A stretch of DNA of 32,581 bases, from contig LVAE01000036.1 in assembly GCA_001603905.1 (NCBI GenBank), positions 39,367-71,947 of the forward strand. The letters are read 5' to 3'. Positions 7,521 through 16,002 of this stretch are shown here, one piece after another. The translations under genes were made by a program, and so were the position numbers. This DNA is from Fibrobacterales bacterium Fibro_02. GTDB lineage: Bacteria; Fibrobacterota; Fibrobacteria; Fibrobacterales; Fibrobacteraceae. The number at the start of each line of letters is the position of its first letter. Positions within the stretch are counted from its first letter, which is position 1. The notes below the pieces were generated by a model that saw nothing but the letters and a program-made list of their open reading frames with translations, searched no databases and was not told where the DNA came from.

Positions 7521-7559
7521 CATAAGAAAAACGATAAACCAGCTTTTTAAAATCACCCC

Positions 7560-9539
7560 TTAGAACATCACCCGGTACGGGATTTGCTTGTCAAAACTGC
7601 GGCCCTTGAGGTCGCGGAAGGCCTTGCGGGCGGGTGCCGGAGAATCGTGGCGGACTGCACGCGGGGCAATCGCGGTCGTTCCGCTGCTGGAACTTTCCGG
7701 CGAAACCTCGCTGGAGCTTGAAATCGGGTCGCCACACGGTTCCTGGTTGCAGACAACCTGCATCGGCTCAAAGATGAGATTCCCGAGAATCGCCTCGCCG
7801 GAAATTCCCGATGCCGTCAGGTACAGGTCCTTGATGCCGCGCAGGCCCATATCGCCCGAGCATTTCGCCGCAGACCAGCCGTCACCCATGAGAGATCTAT
7901 TTGACAGGTCACATGTGAAGACCGCAGTCCCGTCCTTCTTGCCGTCGCGAATCACGATCTTACCCGACGAAGCATTTTTCACCTGAAGGAAAACATTGCC
8001 GATATCCTTAAGCGAATCAAGCACCACGTTCTCGAAAATCGCATAGCCGCCGTCCTTGATGGCGAACTCGTCGTCCTTCGTGAGGCGCACGCGGATGCCG
8101 TTGTCAAAGCCGTTCGCGGGAATCGTATCACGGATAATGCGCAAGAAATCGATGCGGTCCAGTTCCGCGAAATTTCCGTTCGGCGAAGGTTCCAGTTCTA
8201 TGAAGTTGCCACCGCGCTTGAGTTTCGCGGGCACCATCACGACGGACTTTTCGGGGAACGTTCCCCACGAACCTGTCGGCGGGAGCGTCACTGTCTGCGA
8301 CTTGCCATTCACTGTCACCTTGTGCGTCGCGGCCGCATCGCCACCGTTCGCGTAGCGGTAACGCAGCAGGTAATCGCCCGCCTGCATAATGTTCATCGGC
8401 AGTCGAATCTTGGAGCCCTCGGTATTCACGTACGCGAGGTATTCCCCGTTCGAGGCCGTATTGCTCCGCGTAATCGCGAGGTCGCCCGACACCGCACGCG
8501 TGAGCGCGCCATGTTCGACTTCGGCACTCAAATAACGCCCGAGGAAGGGCTGTCCCATCTCAGCCCAGTTATCCTCGGTAAAGACGACATCACGAATATG
8601 AATATGGTTAAACTTGTCGCCTGCGTTATCGTAATAATGATGCACAAATCGCACGCGGTTCAGGTCCTGGAAGGCCTCGCCGCCGCCCGGCCCCACGTAG
8701 CGCCCGTAGCGTTCCAACAGAATCGTGCCGCCGCCGTTCGCCATGTCGTAGCCAGCGCGGTCCTTGTACGGTCCGGTTACTTTATCTGCACGGCCGTAAG
8801 CCGTCTTGTACGTTGTCTGCTCGATGTTTGCGCCCTGCTGGCAGCACTTGTCCCATGCGGTAAACAAGAAATACTGTCCGTTATGCTCAATCAGGCTCGG
8901 GCCTTCTTCGGCTCCACCGCTAGCCTTACTCGTACGGCGCGCGATGTTGTAGACCGTCTTGTCGTCGCTCGCCTGGTAGCCTGTCGTTGCGTCCAACTTA
9001 ATCAGCTGAATGCCGAGCCCGAACGAGCCGAACGCCATCCAGTAATTGCCCTCGGTGTCACGCACCACGTCGGCGTCAATCGCGTTGTATTTGTCCGTCC
9101 CGTCCTTGGTATGGAAAACATGGCCATGGTCCTTCCAGCCGTAGCCCGTTGAGCCCGGCATAATCGATGTCGTCGATTGATAGCCGATAGCCGAATTGCG
9201 TTTGCCGAATTCCGACACGCAGTAGTAAACGCGGTACTCGCCGTTCATGTAGAAAATGTCCGGAGCCCAGATGCCCTCGGTCTTGGGCGCATAGGTGTAG
9301 GCCCACTGCGGAACCCCACTCACGGTCGCCCTGTGGTCGCGCCAAGTGTAGGCATCTTCCGATGTCCACAGTTGCAAATTGTTGTTCGTGCTCATAAGGG
9401 CGTAGCCGTCCTCGTAGCGCACCATGCTCGGGTCATGCCCGGGTTGCAAATTGTCCTTCGCGTACCAGTCGGCCGCGAAGGTTGCGGTGGCACCCAAAGC
9501 CATCGCAACGCCCAACGCACCACGAAATTCCAAGCACAT
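7560..9539 (-). CDS. Second secreted GH43-family hemicellulase, paralogue of 3045-4946
   Basis: 659 aa. Signal peptide about 1-22 (ends ATATFA-ADWYAK). GH43 catalytic residues: Asp36 (GHDPSMV), Asp155 (YNAIDADVV) and Glu212 (AEEGPSLIEH). It has the same order as the first paralogue: propeller, CBM6-like sandwich, second sandwich with an identical DGGYAIFENV stretch, a Ser-rich linker (SSSSEVSPESSSSG) that the first copy lacks, and the same final DLKGRSFDKQIPYRVMF. GGGAG precedes the ATG at 9539. Likely exported and retained at the surface or released to debranch xylan with its paralogue; substrate not determinable here. Confidence 0.9.
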   Translation of the reverse strand: MCLEFRGALGVAMALGATATFAADWYAKDNLQPGHDPSMVRYEDGYALMSTNNNLQLWTSEDAYTWRDHRATVSGVPQWAYTYAPKTEGIWAPDIFYMNGEYRVYYCVSEFGKRNSAIGYQSTTSIMPGSTGYGWKDHGHVFHTKDGTDKYNAIDADVVRDTEGNYWMAFGSFGLGIQLIKLDATTGYQASDDKTVYNIARRTSKASGGAEEGPSLIEHNGQYFLFTAWDKCCQQGANIEQTTYKTAYGRADKVTGPYKDRAGYDMANGGGTILLERYGRYVGPGGGEAFQDLNRVRFVHHYYDNAGDKFNHIHIRDVVFTEDNWAEMGQPFLGRYLSAEVEHGALTRAVSGDLAITRSNTASNGEYLAYVNTEGSKIRLPMNIMQAGDYLLRYRYANGGDAAATHKVTVNGKSQTVTLPPTGSWGTFPEKSVVMVPAKLKRGGNFIELEPSPNGNFAELDRIDFLRIIRDTIPANGFDNGIRVRLTKDDEFAIKDGGYAIFENVVLDSLKDIGNVFLQVKNASSGKIVIRDGKKDGTAVFTCDLSNRSLMGDGWSAAKCSGDMGLRGIKDLYLTASGISGEAILGNLIFEPMQVVCNQEPCGDPISSSSEVSPESSSSGTTAIAPRAVRHDSPAPARKAFRDLKGRSFDKQIPYRVMF

Positions 9540-9565
9540 AAAACACTCCCTGATGGTTTACGATT

Positions 9566-9593
9566 AATATACCTTTTATTTTAGCAAAGTCAA
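9566..9593 (-). promoter_or_regulatory. Promoter of the second GH43 gene
   Basis: TTGACT (9588-9593), a 16-nt spacer and TATATT (9566-9571), about 27 bp before the ATG at 9539. Confidence 0.6.
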
Positions 9594-9704
9594 TGTAATT
9601 TTTATTAAAAGTCCACAATTAAGCAAAATTTAAGATACATTTACACATTTTACACACAATAAACAAATAAAAAGTCTACATTAAGTTCTGGATCCCGCAC
9701 TACG

Positions 9705-9823
9705 TGCAGGATGACAGAGGGTGGAACATGCAGGATGACTGAGGGGGGACGTGCAGGATGACAGAGGGTGGGACGTGCAGGATGACTGAGGGGGGATGAG
9801 CAGGATTACTGGCGGCGGGATAA
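9705..9823. repeat. Tandem repeat, 23-24 bp unit, about five copies
   Basis: Units start at 9705, 9729, 9752, 9776 and 9800, each based on TGCAGGATGACWGAGGG. Copies 1 and 3 resemble each other, as do 2 and 4; the fifth has decayed. It fills the middle of the 413-bp gap between the divergent GH43 and barrel genes. Apart from the promoter at 9566-9593 and this array, nothing else is seen in that gap. Confidence 0.8.
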
Positions 9824-9952
9824 CCCTCATCCAAAAGATTGTATACGAAATCACACTTTTTTGCAAATGACATAAAAACAGACAATTTTCATCTTAATTT
9901 ATCACAAAATTTCTATCATTGTGACATTATTTTAAGATATTAGGAGACTAAA

Positions 9953-10579
9953 ATGAAAAAAATTATCGCTCTCGCCATTTTCTTGATGGCGTTTACCAGC
10001 GCATCCGCAGCAATCAACAGCCCCAACGTGTTCGGCGCCAGCCTCACCGAAGGTTCCGTTATCTTCCAGGGTAAAAATGCTCCCGACTTTGGCGACTACA
10101 GCGCATCGTACACGCAGCTGGCCTTCGACGCCTTGATCGGATTCAATTCCCGCATCGGCCTCCATACAGGACTTGGCCTGATGCTGAACGTCGCAACATT
10201 TACCAACGGTGATGACGACACTGGCTACGGCACCCACAACAGCGACGACGTCGATGACGACATGACCATCGGCATGGCCATCACGATTCCCGCCATGGCA
10301 CGCTTCTACCTTTCCAACAGCTTCTTCATGGAAGCGGGCGCCACCTTCGATATCAACCTTTTCGAACAGTGGTACTCGGGTTACGCCGAAGAATGGGATA
10401 GCAACGACGAGCAGAAACTCCTGAACGTGGAACTCGGCGCTGGCCTCGGTTTTACTCTGGGCTTCGGTCTTGAATTCAACTTCAGGTACACCTACGGCGT
10501 GACCGATATGTACAAGCATGCCGAATGGTCCAATTCCCGCCTCAGCCTCGGCATCGGTTACTGGTTCAACTACAGGTAA
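9953..10579 (+). CDS. Small outer-membrane beta-barrel protein
   Basis: 208 aa. Signal peptide 1-19 (MKKIIALAIFLMAFTSASA), then alternating hydrophobic strands rich in Gly and aromatic residues (FDALIGFNSRIGLHTGLGL, ELGAGLGFTLGFGLEFNFRY) and a final strand RLSLGIGYWFNYR. This fits an 8- to 10-strand OmpA/OmpX-like barrel. An acidic loop (DDDTGYGTHNSDDVDDD) is probably extracellular. AGGAG lies 7 nt before the ATG. A strong terminator follows. Function unknown; it is a single-gene unit. Confidence 0.75.
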   Translation: MKKIIALAIFLMAFTSASAAINSPNVFGASLTEGSVIFQGKNAPDFGDYSASYTQLAFDALIGFNSRIGLHTGLGLMLNVATFTNGDDDTGYGTHNSDDVDDDMTIGMAITIPAMARFYLSNSFFMEAGATFDINLFEQWYSGYAEEWDSNDEQKLLNVELGAGLGFTLGFGLEFNFRYTYGVTDMYKHAEWSNSRLSLGIGYWFNYR

Positions 10580-10602
10580 CCAAAACCGACAAGCGATTTT
10601 CG

Positions 10603-10634
10603 ACCCGCTCACCCGAGCGGGTTCTTTTTTATTT
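10603..10634 (+). terminator. Strong intrinsic terminator after the barrel gene
   Basis: ACCCGCTC (10603-10610), a 4-nt loop, then GAGCGGGT (10615-10622), followed by TCTTTTTTATTT. The opposing gene ends at 10633, so the two genes converge here. Confidence 0.85.
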
Positions 10635-12051
10635 AGAACAGCGTTTTCAGACCGAAGCCGATAATGCCGTCCAGGTAATTTTCGCCATTCCGCAGCGCAT
10701 AGTACAGATTCACGCTCCAATTGCCTCGATACTGCGTAAAGGCAACACCGTAATCATGCTCACGTTTCCAGCCATGACTAGGCGCAAGCGCGCGATAAAG
10801 TCCCGGCTGATAGAAAGCCTCGATAGAGAGGTCATAACCATACTGCCACAGCAACGCCACTTCGGAATACCCATAGGAACGGCTACGCACAAAGCGCACG
10901 TCCATTCCCCTAAAGCTATCCATACCGCCAAGCGCGAAGTAATCCAGTCGGTCAAGAGTCGCATCGGTCGGGAAAATTCCACCGGCGGCACCGCTGAAGC
11001 GCGTAATCCAATTTCCGTAGAAGGGAATATAGTGAACAAGCTTCGCGCCCGCCCGCAAGAAATTGTCGAGCGAATCCGGGCGGGCCATGTTCCAGACGAC
11101 CGAGCCCTTAAAGCGCGTACCCGAGCGGGGCAGCACAAATCGGTCCAGCGAAACATAAGACAGTTCTAGCGACGAAGTCTTGCGGTTATTGCCGACACCC
11201 AGGAAAATGCCCACATTAAAATCAAAGCCGATATCGCGCGAAACACCTAGTTCACCATAAGCCTCGCGCGTCGAAGAATCTTCGTCGAAGTAACCACGCG
11301 CGACAACATCCCAGGCGGTCCCCAGAATCCACGGTTCCTTATAGGAGCCTTCCAGGCGGCGTGCTTCGTCGGAGGTAAAACCCTGCAGGAAAAGGTCGCG
11401 CGCAGTCCCGCGGATATTGTAAAGCGAAACATTCACGTTGCCTTCCCACACGTCGGTCTCACTGGAATAAGTCAGAAGCGCATACGCCTCCGAAACTGCC
11501 GCCGCCTGCATCCGATAAACGGGAATAATGCGATTCCGGGTCGGATCACGGTACATCTGCACAGGCGCCACACGGTCGTAATAGCCGATTCGCGCCAACT
11601 TCATATCGGAGCGTTCGAGGTCCTGCATCGACACCAAATCACCAGCAACAATTCCCGTCTGCCTACGGAATACCTCGAGGCGGCTACCCGACGAATCCAG
11701 GTTTTCAGGTTCAGCCCACACCCACGCCAAGCCGCGTTGCATCTGCAAAGTCAAGACTCCTGCGCTGTCTACATTTCCCGAAAGTTTTGCCGCCAGAAAA
11801 CCGTGATTTTCATAATAGCGCAAAAGCTGGTCCCGAGCGAGAGTCCAGTTTTCGCAAGGCTCGCCCACGACAGAGGCCATTTGCGACTCGTCATAAAGTT
11901 CATGGTCACCCGACCACTGCACCGCCGCGATTCGACAATCCGCCGCAACCCCATGCGTACAAAGCACGAGCAATGCTATAAAATGCAGCAAGAGAATCCG
12001 AGGGTTTCGGCGCAACTCAACAACATATCTATTTATCCGATCCATTTTCAT
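10633..12051 (-). CDS. Omp85/BamA-TamA-like outer-membrane protein
   Basis: 472 aa. Signal anchor or signal peptide within 1-37 (ILLLHFIALLVLCTHGVAA). Residues about 38-200 resemble one or two POTRA domains (DQLLRYYENHGFLAAKL is a typical POTRA helix-strand). The remainder is a barrel with the Omp85 signature LGGMDSFRGMD in the C-terminal part and a final aromatic (GLKTLF). Omp85 proteins insert or move proteins across the outer membrane. It is too short for BamA (about 800 aa), so a dedicated partner of the large barrel encoded just upstream is possible. No strong Shine-Dalgarno; starts at 12051 and 12045 are both possible. A 140-nt gap with a 42-bp duplication separates it from the next gene. 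Confidence 0.72.
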   Translation of the reverse strand: MKMDRINRYVVELRRNPRILLLHFIALLVLCTHGVAADCRIAAVQWSGDHELYDESQMASVVGEPCENWTLARDQLLRYYENHGFLAAKLSGNVDSAGVLTLQMQRGLAWVWAEPENLDSSGSRLEVFRRQTGIVAGDLVSMQDLERSDMKLARIGYYDRVAPVQMYRDPTRNRIIPVYRMQAAAVSEAYALLTYSSETDVWEGNVNVSLYNIRGTARDLFLQGFTSDEARRLEGSYKEPWILGTAWDVVARGYFDEDSSTREAYGELGVSRDIGFDFNVGIFLGVGNNRKTSSLELSYVSLDRFVLPRSGTRFKGSVVWNMARPDSLDNFLRAGAKLVHYIPFYGNWITRFSGAAGGIFPTDATLDRLDYFALGGMDSFRGMDVRFVRSRSYGYSEVALLWQYGYDLSIEAFYQPGLYRALAPSHGWKREHDYGVAFTQYRGNWSVNLYYALRNGENYLDGIIGFGLKTLF

Positions 12052-12090
12052 CAAAAAATCTTCTTTTTAGATTCCGTCAGTCGTTTCACT

Positions 12091-12178
12091 CCTTCCAGAA
12101 TGACGTCCCCTGGTTAATTTCTCATTTCACATCTCGCCTTCCAGAATGACGCCGCTTGGCGAATTACTCATTTCACAT
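12091..12178. repeat. Two 42-bp direct repeats between outer-membrane genes
   Basis: 12091-12132 and 12137-12178. Both begin CCTTCCAGAATGACG and end CTCATTTCACAT, differing mainly in the middle. They account for most of the gap between the two outer-membrane genes and look like a dispersed intergenic element duplicated in place. Confidence 0.75.
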
Positions 12179-12191
12179 TTCACATCACACA

Positions 12192-15080
12192 TCAAAAGTA
12201 CGCCCTCGCCTCGGTGCTCAATTTCTGGAAGACATTCTCTTCGGCATCACCAAAACGCAAAATATAAAGACAACCCATTGATAAAAAGTCATTGATATCT
12301 ACCGACAGCGAAAATTCAAAACGGTAAGTTCTTCCGTCGTTGTACCCCGCCATCACCTGGTACGGAATAATATCGCCATGGCTATCCACCTGCACCACTG
12401 AGAAATTCGCGTAGGAATTCACCTTTTTCTGCTTATGGTAACCAACGCGCAAAGCGCCTTCCCACAGATTCGCGTCAAACTCGCCTACTTCATAGCCGGA
12501 ACCGTCGGTGCCTTCGCCCGTACGGTAGCGCCCCAGCGGCTGCACGAAGAACCCCTGCAAGAAATCGAAGCGGTAACGCAATGAGCCATCGTAAATATCC
12601 CACTCCCATTCCTGCATCGCCGAAAGCTCGTTTTCCTGAACCAAGAGAGCACCACCGACAAAATGGTCCAGGTTGATTCGGTACCCCGCATCGAACTGAT
12701 GCGAATACGATGTCTCGTAGTACGAAATCGAAGAAAGCTTCTTGTCGAACGAAGCGCCCGGCTTATACGCAAGCGACACACCCGACGGATGTTGCCAATC
12801 GACAAGGCCTTCCACCGCCATACGCCCCGAAGTCATGCGGTGCAACTGCGAACGATTCACCGGCGGAAAGTAGATCTTGCGTCCCGTCGTGTCACTCCCC
12901 TCGCCCTCATAAGAACCACCAAAAGTCACATCGCGCAAAAAGCCTTCGCGAATTCCCAAGGCAAGCCCCGGATTAAAACGCAATTCCATACCGAACTCCG
13001 CATCGGACGAAAGCACCGCTCCCACGGAATCGTTTCGGCCCATTCCCTCGTAAACGAAGTCGCCGTTGTCCACGCCCTCGATATAACTCGCGGTCAAGCT
13101 ATCGTAACGCACGTCGCCTGTTCCCGGAGCCACAGCCTTATACACCGCCGTGTAAATCTGCTCTTCGGTCATACCCAACTTGTACGAGACATTTCCCTGC
13201 ACACCCAGTTCCTCGGCTCCAAAACGAGAATCCAAATTGGCAAGCCAACTGTTTTTTGACTCCGAAGAATCCGTCCGCACGCGTTCATACTGCAACAGGT
13301 GCGACAAGGTGAAATAGCGGCTGTTGTAATTCGCCTCTTGCACCCAGGTCGACGCCCACAGGGAATCCGCCCATTCGTCACCGTAAGTATCGCCACGACG
13401 TTTCGCCATGCGACCGCCCACACTTTCGCGGATTTCGCCACGGTCAAAGAACACGCCGAAACCGCTCGTAGACTTTCCGTAAACCACTTCGTCTTCAGCA
13501 TCATCAAGATTTATTTTCGTAAAGCGCAAGTCCCCCGTTCCAAAGGGGCGGACCATTCCCTGCAGGTATTCCGCATTGGCCGTTCCCTGGTAACGCTCCA
13601 TTTCACGCTCCTGCAAGCTCGACACCCGAATCAACGAAAGCTCACCCAAGGCATACCTGTTGCGGTGCTGAACTCCGAGTTCACCCCTCGACGAATTCCA
13701 GTCCTCGTCGGCATTGCGGCGGTATCCCCACTGCGCCGAACCGAACCAATCACGGGCAAAGCGCGTACGCATCGTAAACTCATCGTGCAACAGGTCGTCA
13801 TCCAAGAAAGACGAATCCGCATACGCCAAGTCCCAGCGGTCGCGAAGCCCGTAAAGATTCCAGTCCAGATCCGTCCCCTGGAACTGCAAAATATCATAGC
13901 CTTTCTGCACGCGGTTTCCGTAAACGGACATCGCCAAGGGGAAATGCACCAGGTCTCGCGTCGAATCCGTCGTCACAAACCAGCGGAACGCACGCCCTTC
14001 GGGGCCATCCACCTGCGAAGAGACGATATTGGAATCGCTCCGGTTTACCGCCATTTCAAAGTCCGCGTAGAACTGCTGGTTATGCTGCACGCGCACGCGC
14101 GCATTCATGCGTTCCGTACGGTCGGGGCGATTCAGCGGCGGAAGCGTATCGTCGCGGACAAACTCATCGCCACGGTCCGCCTTGAGCATCGCGTAATCCT
14201 CGTCGGTCCACACACCGCGTTTCAGGCGATCCACATCATTTTCAAGCTTGAAACCGGACACATCCAGGTACAGGTTCGGATGCCTATAACTTGCTGCCGC
14301 ACCGTACAGGGTGTAGATATTGTCATTCTCGTAGGCATCGTATTCCACGCGGATTTCGTCGTCAAAACTCGGAAGCACCGACCCCTTGAAATCAAGCATG
14401 CCGCCCGCATAATTCACCAAGTAATCACGGCCTCGAGTAAGGCGCACCCCATTCAGCCATACCGTTTCGGATTGCGGCACTACCGCGATAAAATTCCCTG
14501 CACCATCGAGCGAATAGCCAAGCTGCTGACCGCTCACGCCACTAAAGGTATACGTATAGTGTTGCACTTCGTCGGTACCGACCACGCCACGCACCTGCGC
14601 ATAACCTCCGCCAAAGTCTCCACGCACGCCCCCCATGGCCCCCAACGAAGCGCGTTCCACCCCCGTAAATCCCATCGAGGAATCCACCCAGGTCAAGTCG
14701 CCTAGATGCAAAAAGTAATGCGGAGACTCCACGCGAAAATAAATCTGGTCCACTTCGCGGAGTGTCGCCGTCGTCTGGTCCCCTGCACGGCGCCCCACAT
14801 CCGAAAGGAGGGCATCCACATAGACACTGTCGGTCAACTTTCCCGTAATCGAGAGCCGCAGTTCCTGATCCACCTGCGTCCCGCCATCGCCCACGGTCAC
14901 CTGCACCGTCTTGTATCCGTGAGTCTCTATGGAATCATGCCGGGAAGCCGTATCCGAATTTTGAACAAACGAATTGCTCCGGGCCAAAAGGGACGGATCC
15001 CACACCGGCAGCGAATCGACATCCATGCCGAATGCGCATACCGCAAACAAGAAAAGTCCCAACCAGAACTGCCGGGACAT
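12192..15080 (-). CDS. Large outer-membrane barrel with SprA-like motif
   Basis: 962 aa. Signal peptide about 1-18 (MSRQFWLGLFLFAVCAFG). Most of the length is amphipathic strands with aromatic girdles, ending KLSTEARAYF as in outer-membrane barrels. Around residues 200-250, VWLNGVRLTRGRDYLVNYAGGMLDFKG (split here as VWLNGVRLTRGRDY and LVNYAGGMLDF) matches the N-G-x-x-L-x-x-G-x-D-Y-x-x-x-Y pattern of the T9SS translocon protein SprA, but it is far shorter than SprA (over 2000 aa). The start at 15080 follows AGGTAG, which overlaps the stop of the DUF2914 gene 5 nt away, so they form one operon with mglAB. Role unknown; transport or surface structure is likely. Confidence 0.7.
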   Translation of the reverse strand: MSRQFWLGLFLFAVCAFGMDVDSLPVWDPSLLARSNSFVQNSDTASRHDSIETHGYKTVQVTVGDGGTQVDQELRLSITGKLTDSVYVDALLSDVGRRAGDQTTATLREVDQIYFRVESPHYFLHLGDLTWVDSSMGFTGVERASLGAMGGVRGDFGGGYAQVRGVVGTDEVQHYTYTFSGVSGQQLGYSLDGAGNFIAVVPQSETVWLNGVRLTRGRDYLVNYAGGMLDFKGSVLPSFDDEIRVEYDAYENDNIYTLYGAAASYRHPNLYLDVSGFKLENDVDRLKRGVWTDEDYAMLKADRGDEFVRDDTLPPLNRPDRTERMNARVRVQHNQQFYADFEMAVNRSDSNIVSSQVDGPEGRAFRWFVTTDSTRDLVHFPLAMSVYGNRVQKGYDILQFQGTDLDWNLYGLRDRWDLAYADSSFLDDDLLHDEFTMRTRFARDWFGSAQWGYRRNADEDWNSSRGELGVQHRNRYALGELSLIRVSSLQEREMERYQGTANAEYLQGMVRPFGTGDLRFTKINLDDAEDEVVYGKSTSGFGVFFDRGEIRESVGGRMAKRRGDTYGDEWADSLWASTWVQEANYNSRYFTLSHLLQYERVRTDSSESKNSWLANLDSRFGAEELGVQGNVSYKLGMTEEQIYTAVYKAVAPGTGDVRYDSLTASYIEGVDNGDFVYEGMGRNDSVGAVLSSDAEFGMELRFNPGLALGIREGFLRDVTFGGSYEGEGSDTTGRKIYFPPVNRSQLHRMTSGRMAVEGLVDWQHPSGVSLAYKPGASFDKKLSSISYYETSYSHQFDAGYRINLDHFVGGALLVQENELSAMQEWEWDIYDGSLRYRFDFLQGFFVQPLGRYRTGEGTDGSGYEVGEFDANLWEGALRVGYHKQKKVNSYANFSVVQVDSHGDIIPYQVMAGYNDGRTYRFEFSLSVDINDFLSMGCLYILRFGDAEENVFQKLSTEARAYF

Positions 15081-15085
15081 CGCAA

Positions 15086-15547
15086 CTACCTGTCGCTAGG
15101 TTCGATAATAAACTGCCGCGTAGACAAGAGCTTTCGGCCCGCTACCAGATCGACGCTCCACTCGCCCGCCTTCAGCATGGCAGGGGCAATCGTCGTAAGG
15201 CACACATCCTGCGCAATGTCGCAGGCAAGTTTCTGCACGGTATCGGCACCGTTAAACCAGATATGCATCAAGGTGTCATCCTTGAGCTGCAACGCCGAAG
15301 AAACCGTGGAATAATAATAGAGGCGCATCCCCTCTTCAAAGACACTATCGACACCGAATGGCGAACCGTTCACGATATGGCTACAGACGACACTCTGCGC
15401 AAGCGAAAGTTCCGCCTCGGCCGAATCGCGGATAGTCTCACGGCCCCAGTTGGCCACAAGGATCCAGTGAATCAAGAAACCCAAGAAAACGGCGATAACA
15501 AGAACCGTCGTCTTCCGCAAATTGCGTAGCGGAGGGAGCTTTGACAC
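15086..15547 (-). CDS. Membrane-anchored DUF2914 protein
   Basis: 153 aa. One N-terminal transmembrane helix (TTVLVIAVFLGFLIHWILVA, 13-32) followed by a periplasmic domain with the DUF2914 layout: LYYYSTVSSA, then MHIWFNGADTVQKLACDI, then AGEWSVDLVAGRKLLSTRQFII. Such domains are beta-sandwiches of unknown role. GTG start at 15547 with GGAGG 5 nt upstream. It lies between the roadblock gene (18-nt gap) and the large barrel (5-nt gap), suggesting it links the cytoplasmic GTPase module with the envelope. That link is inference. Confidence 0.72.
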   Translation of the reverse strand: MSKLPPLRNLRKTTVLVIAVFLGFLIHWILVANWGRETIRDSAEAELSLAQSVVCSHIVNGSPFGVDSVFEEGMRLYYYSTVSSALQLKDDTLMHIWFNGADTVQKLACDIAQDVCLTTIAPAMLKAGEWSVDLVAGRKLLSTRQFIIEPSDR

Positions 15548-15565
15548 TGGGGCCTCCAGGAGTCC

Positions 15566-15985
15566 TTAACGAACCAGGCGGCTAGTATTCTGCGTAAAGG
15601 CAGGCACCGCGTCGACCAGCTTTTCCACCAACAAGCGGTTGAAGTCCTCGATACGGTTAGGCAGCTTGGAACCCGGGAAAATCTGCACCAGCAGGAGAGC
15701 CTGGTCCACCGGGGAAATATAGATGGAGCGGTTCTCTCCAGAATAGGAAACCGACTGGAAATTTTCACCGCCAAGCATCATGCCCACCTGGCGGGCCGAG
15801 TCGAACGAAGCCGTACTCAACACTGCGAGCGGAGTCGCATCAATTCCCAAGGAACCTACTTCTGCAATAATCGATCCATCACGATGGCAAAGGACAATAT
15901 ATTCAGCCTTCACGCTCGCCTGATAGGCAACCATCAAGCGCTGAACTTTTTCGGCATCATCAGAAAAAATGGTAAAATCGCTCAT
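15566..15985 (-). CDS. Roadblock/LC7-domain protein, MglB-like GTPase regulator
   Basis: 139 aa. The single roadblock/LC7 fold is seen as an N-terminal helix, EYIVLCHRDGSIIAEVGS, then a helix (TASFDSARQVGMML) and the strands SVSYSGENRSIYISPVDQALLLVQIF. MglB proteins of this family act as GTPase-activating partners of MglA in cell polarity. GAGGG lies upstream of the ATG at 15985, and the gene is 17 nt downstream of mglA, which supports the pairing. It lacks long extensions. Confidence 0.82.
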   Translation of the reverse strand: MSDFTIFSDDAEKVQRLMVAYQASVKAEYIVLCHRDGSIIAEVGSLGIDATPLAVLSTASFDSARQVGMMLGGENFQSVSYSGENRSIYISPVDQALLLVQIFPGSKLPNRIEDFNRLLVEKLVDAVPAFTQNTSRLVR

Positions 15986-16002
15986 TATGCACCCTCGTTA
16001 AA

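Noticed and set aside
9705..9823. CRISPR array
   Set aside because: The units are contiguous with no unique spacers, and no cas gene is present.
9681..9885. Short minus-strand open frames with repeated Pro/Ser/Cys peptides
   Set aside because: They are translations of the 23-24 bp tandem repeat, with no ribosome site.
13299..14705. 468-codon plus-strand open frame
   Set aside because: Antisense to the large outer-membrane protein gene, whose barrel pattern, signal peptide and operon spacing are convincing.
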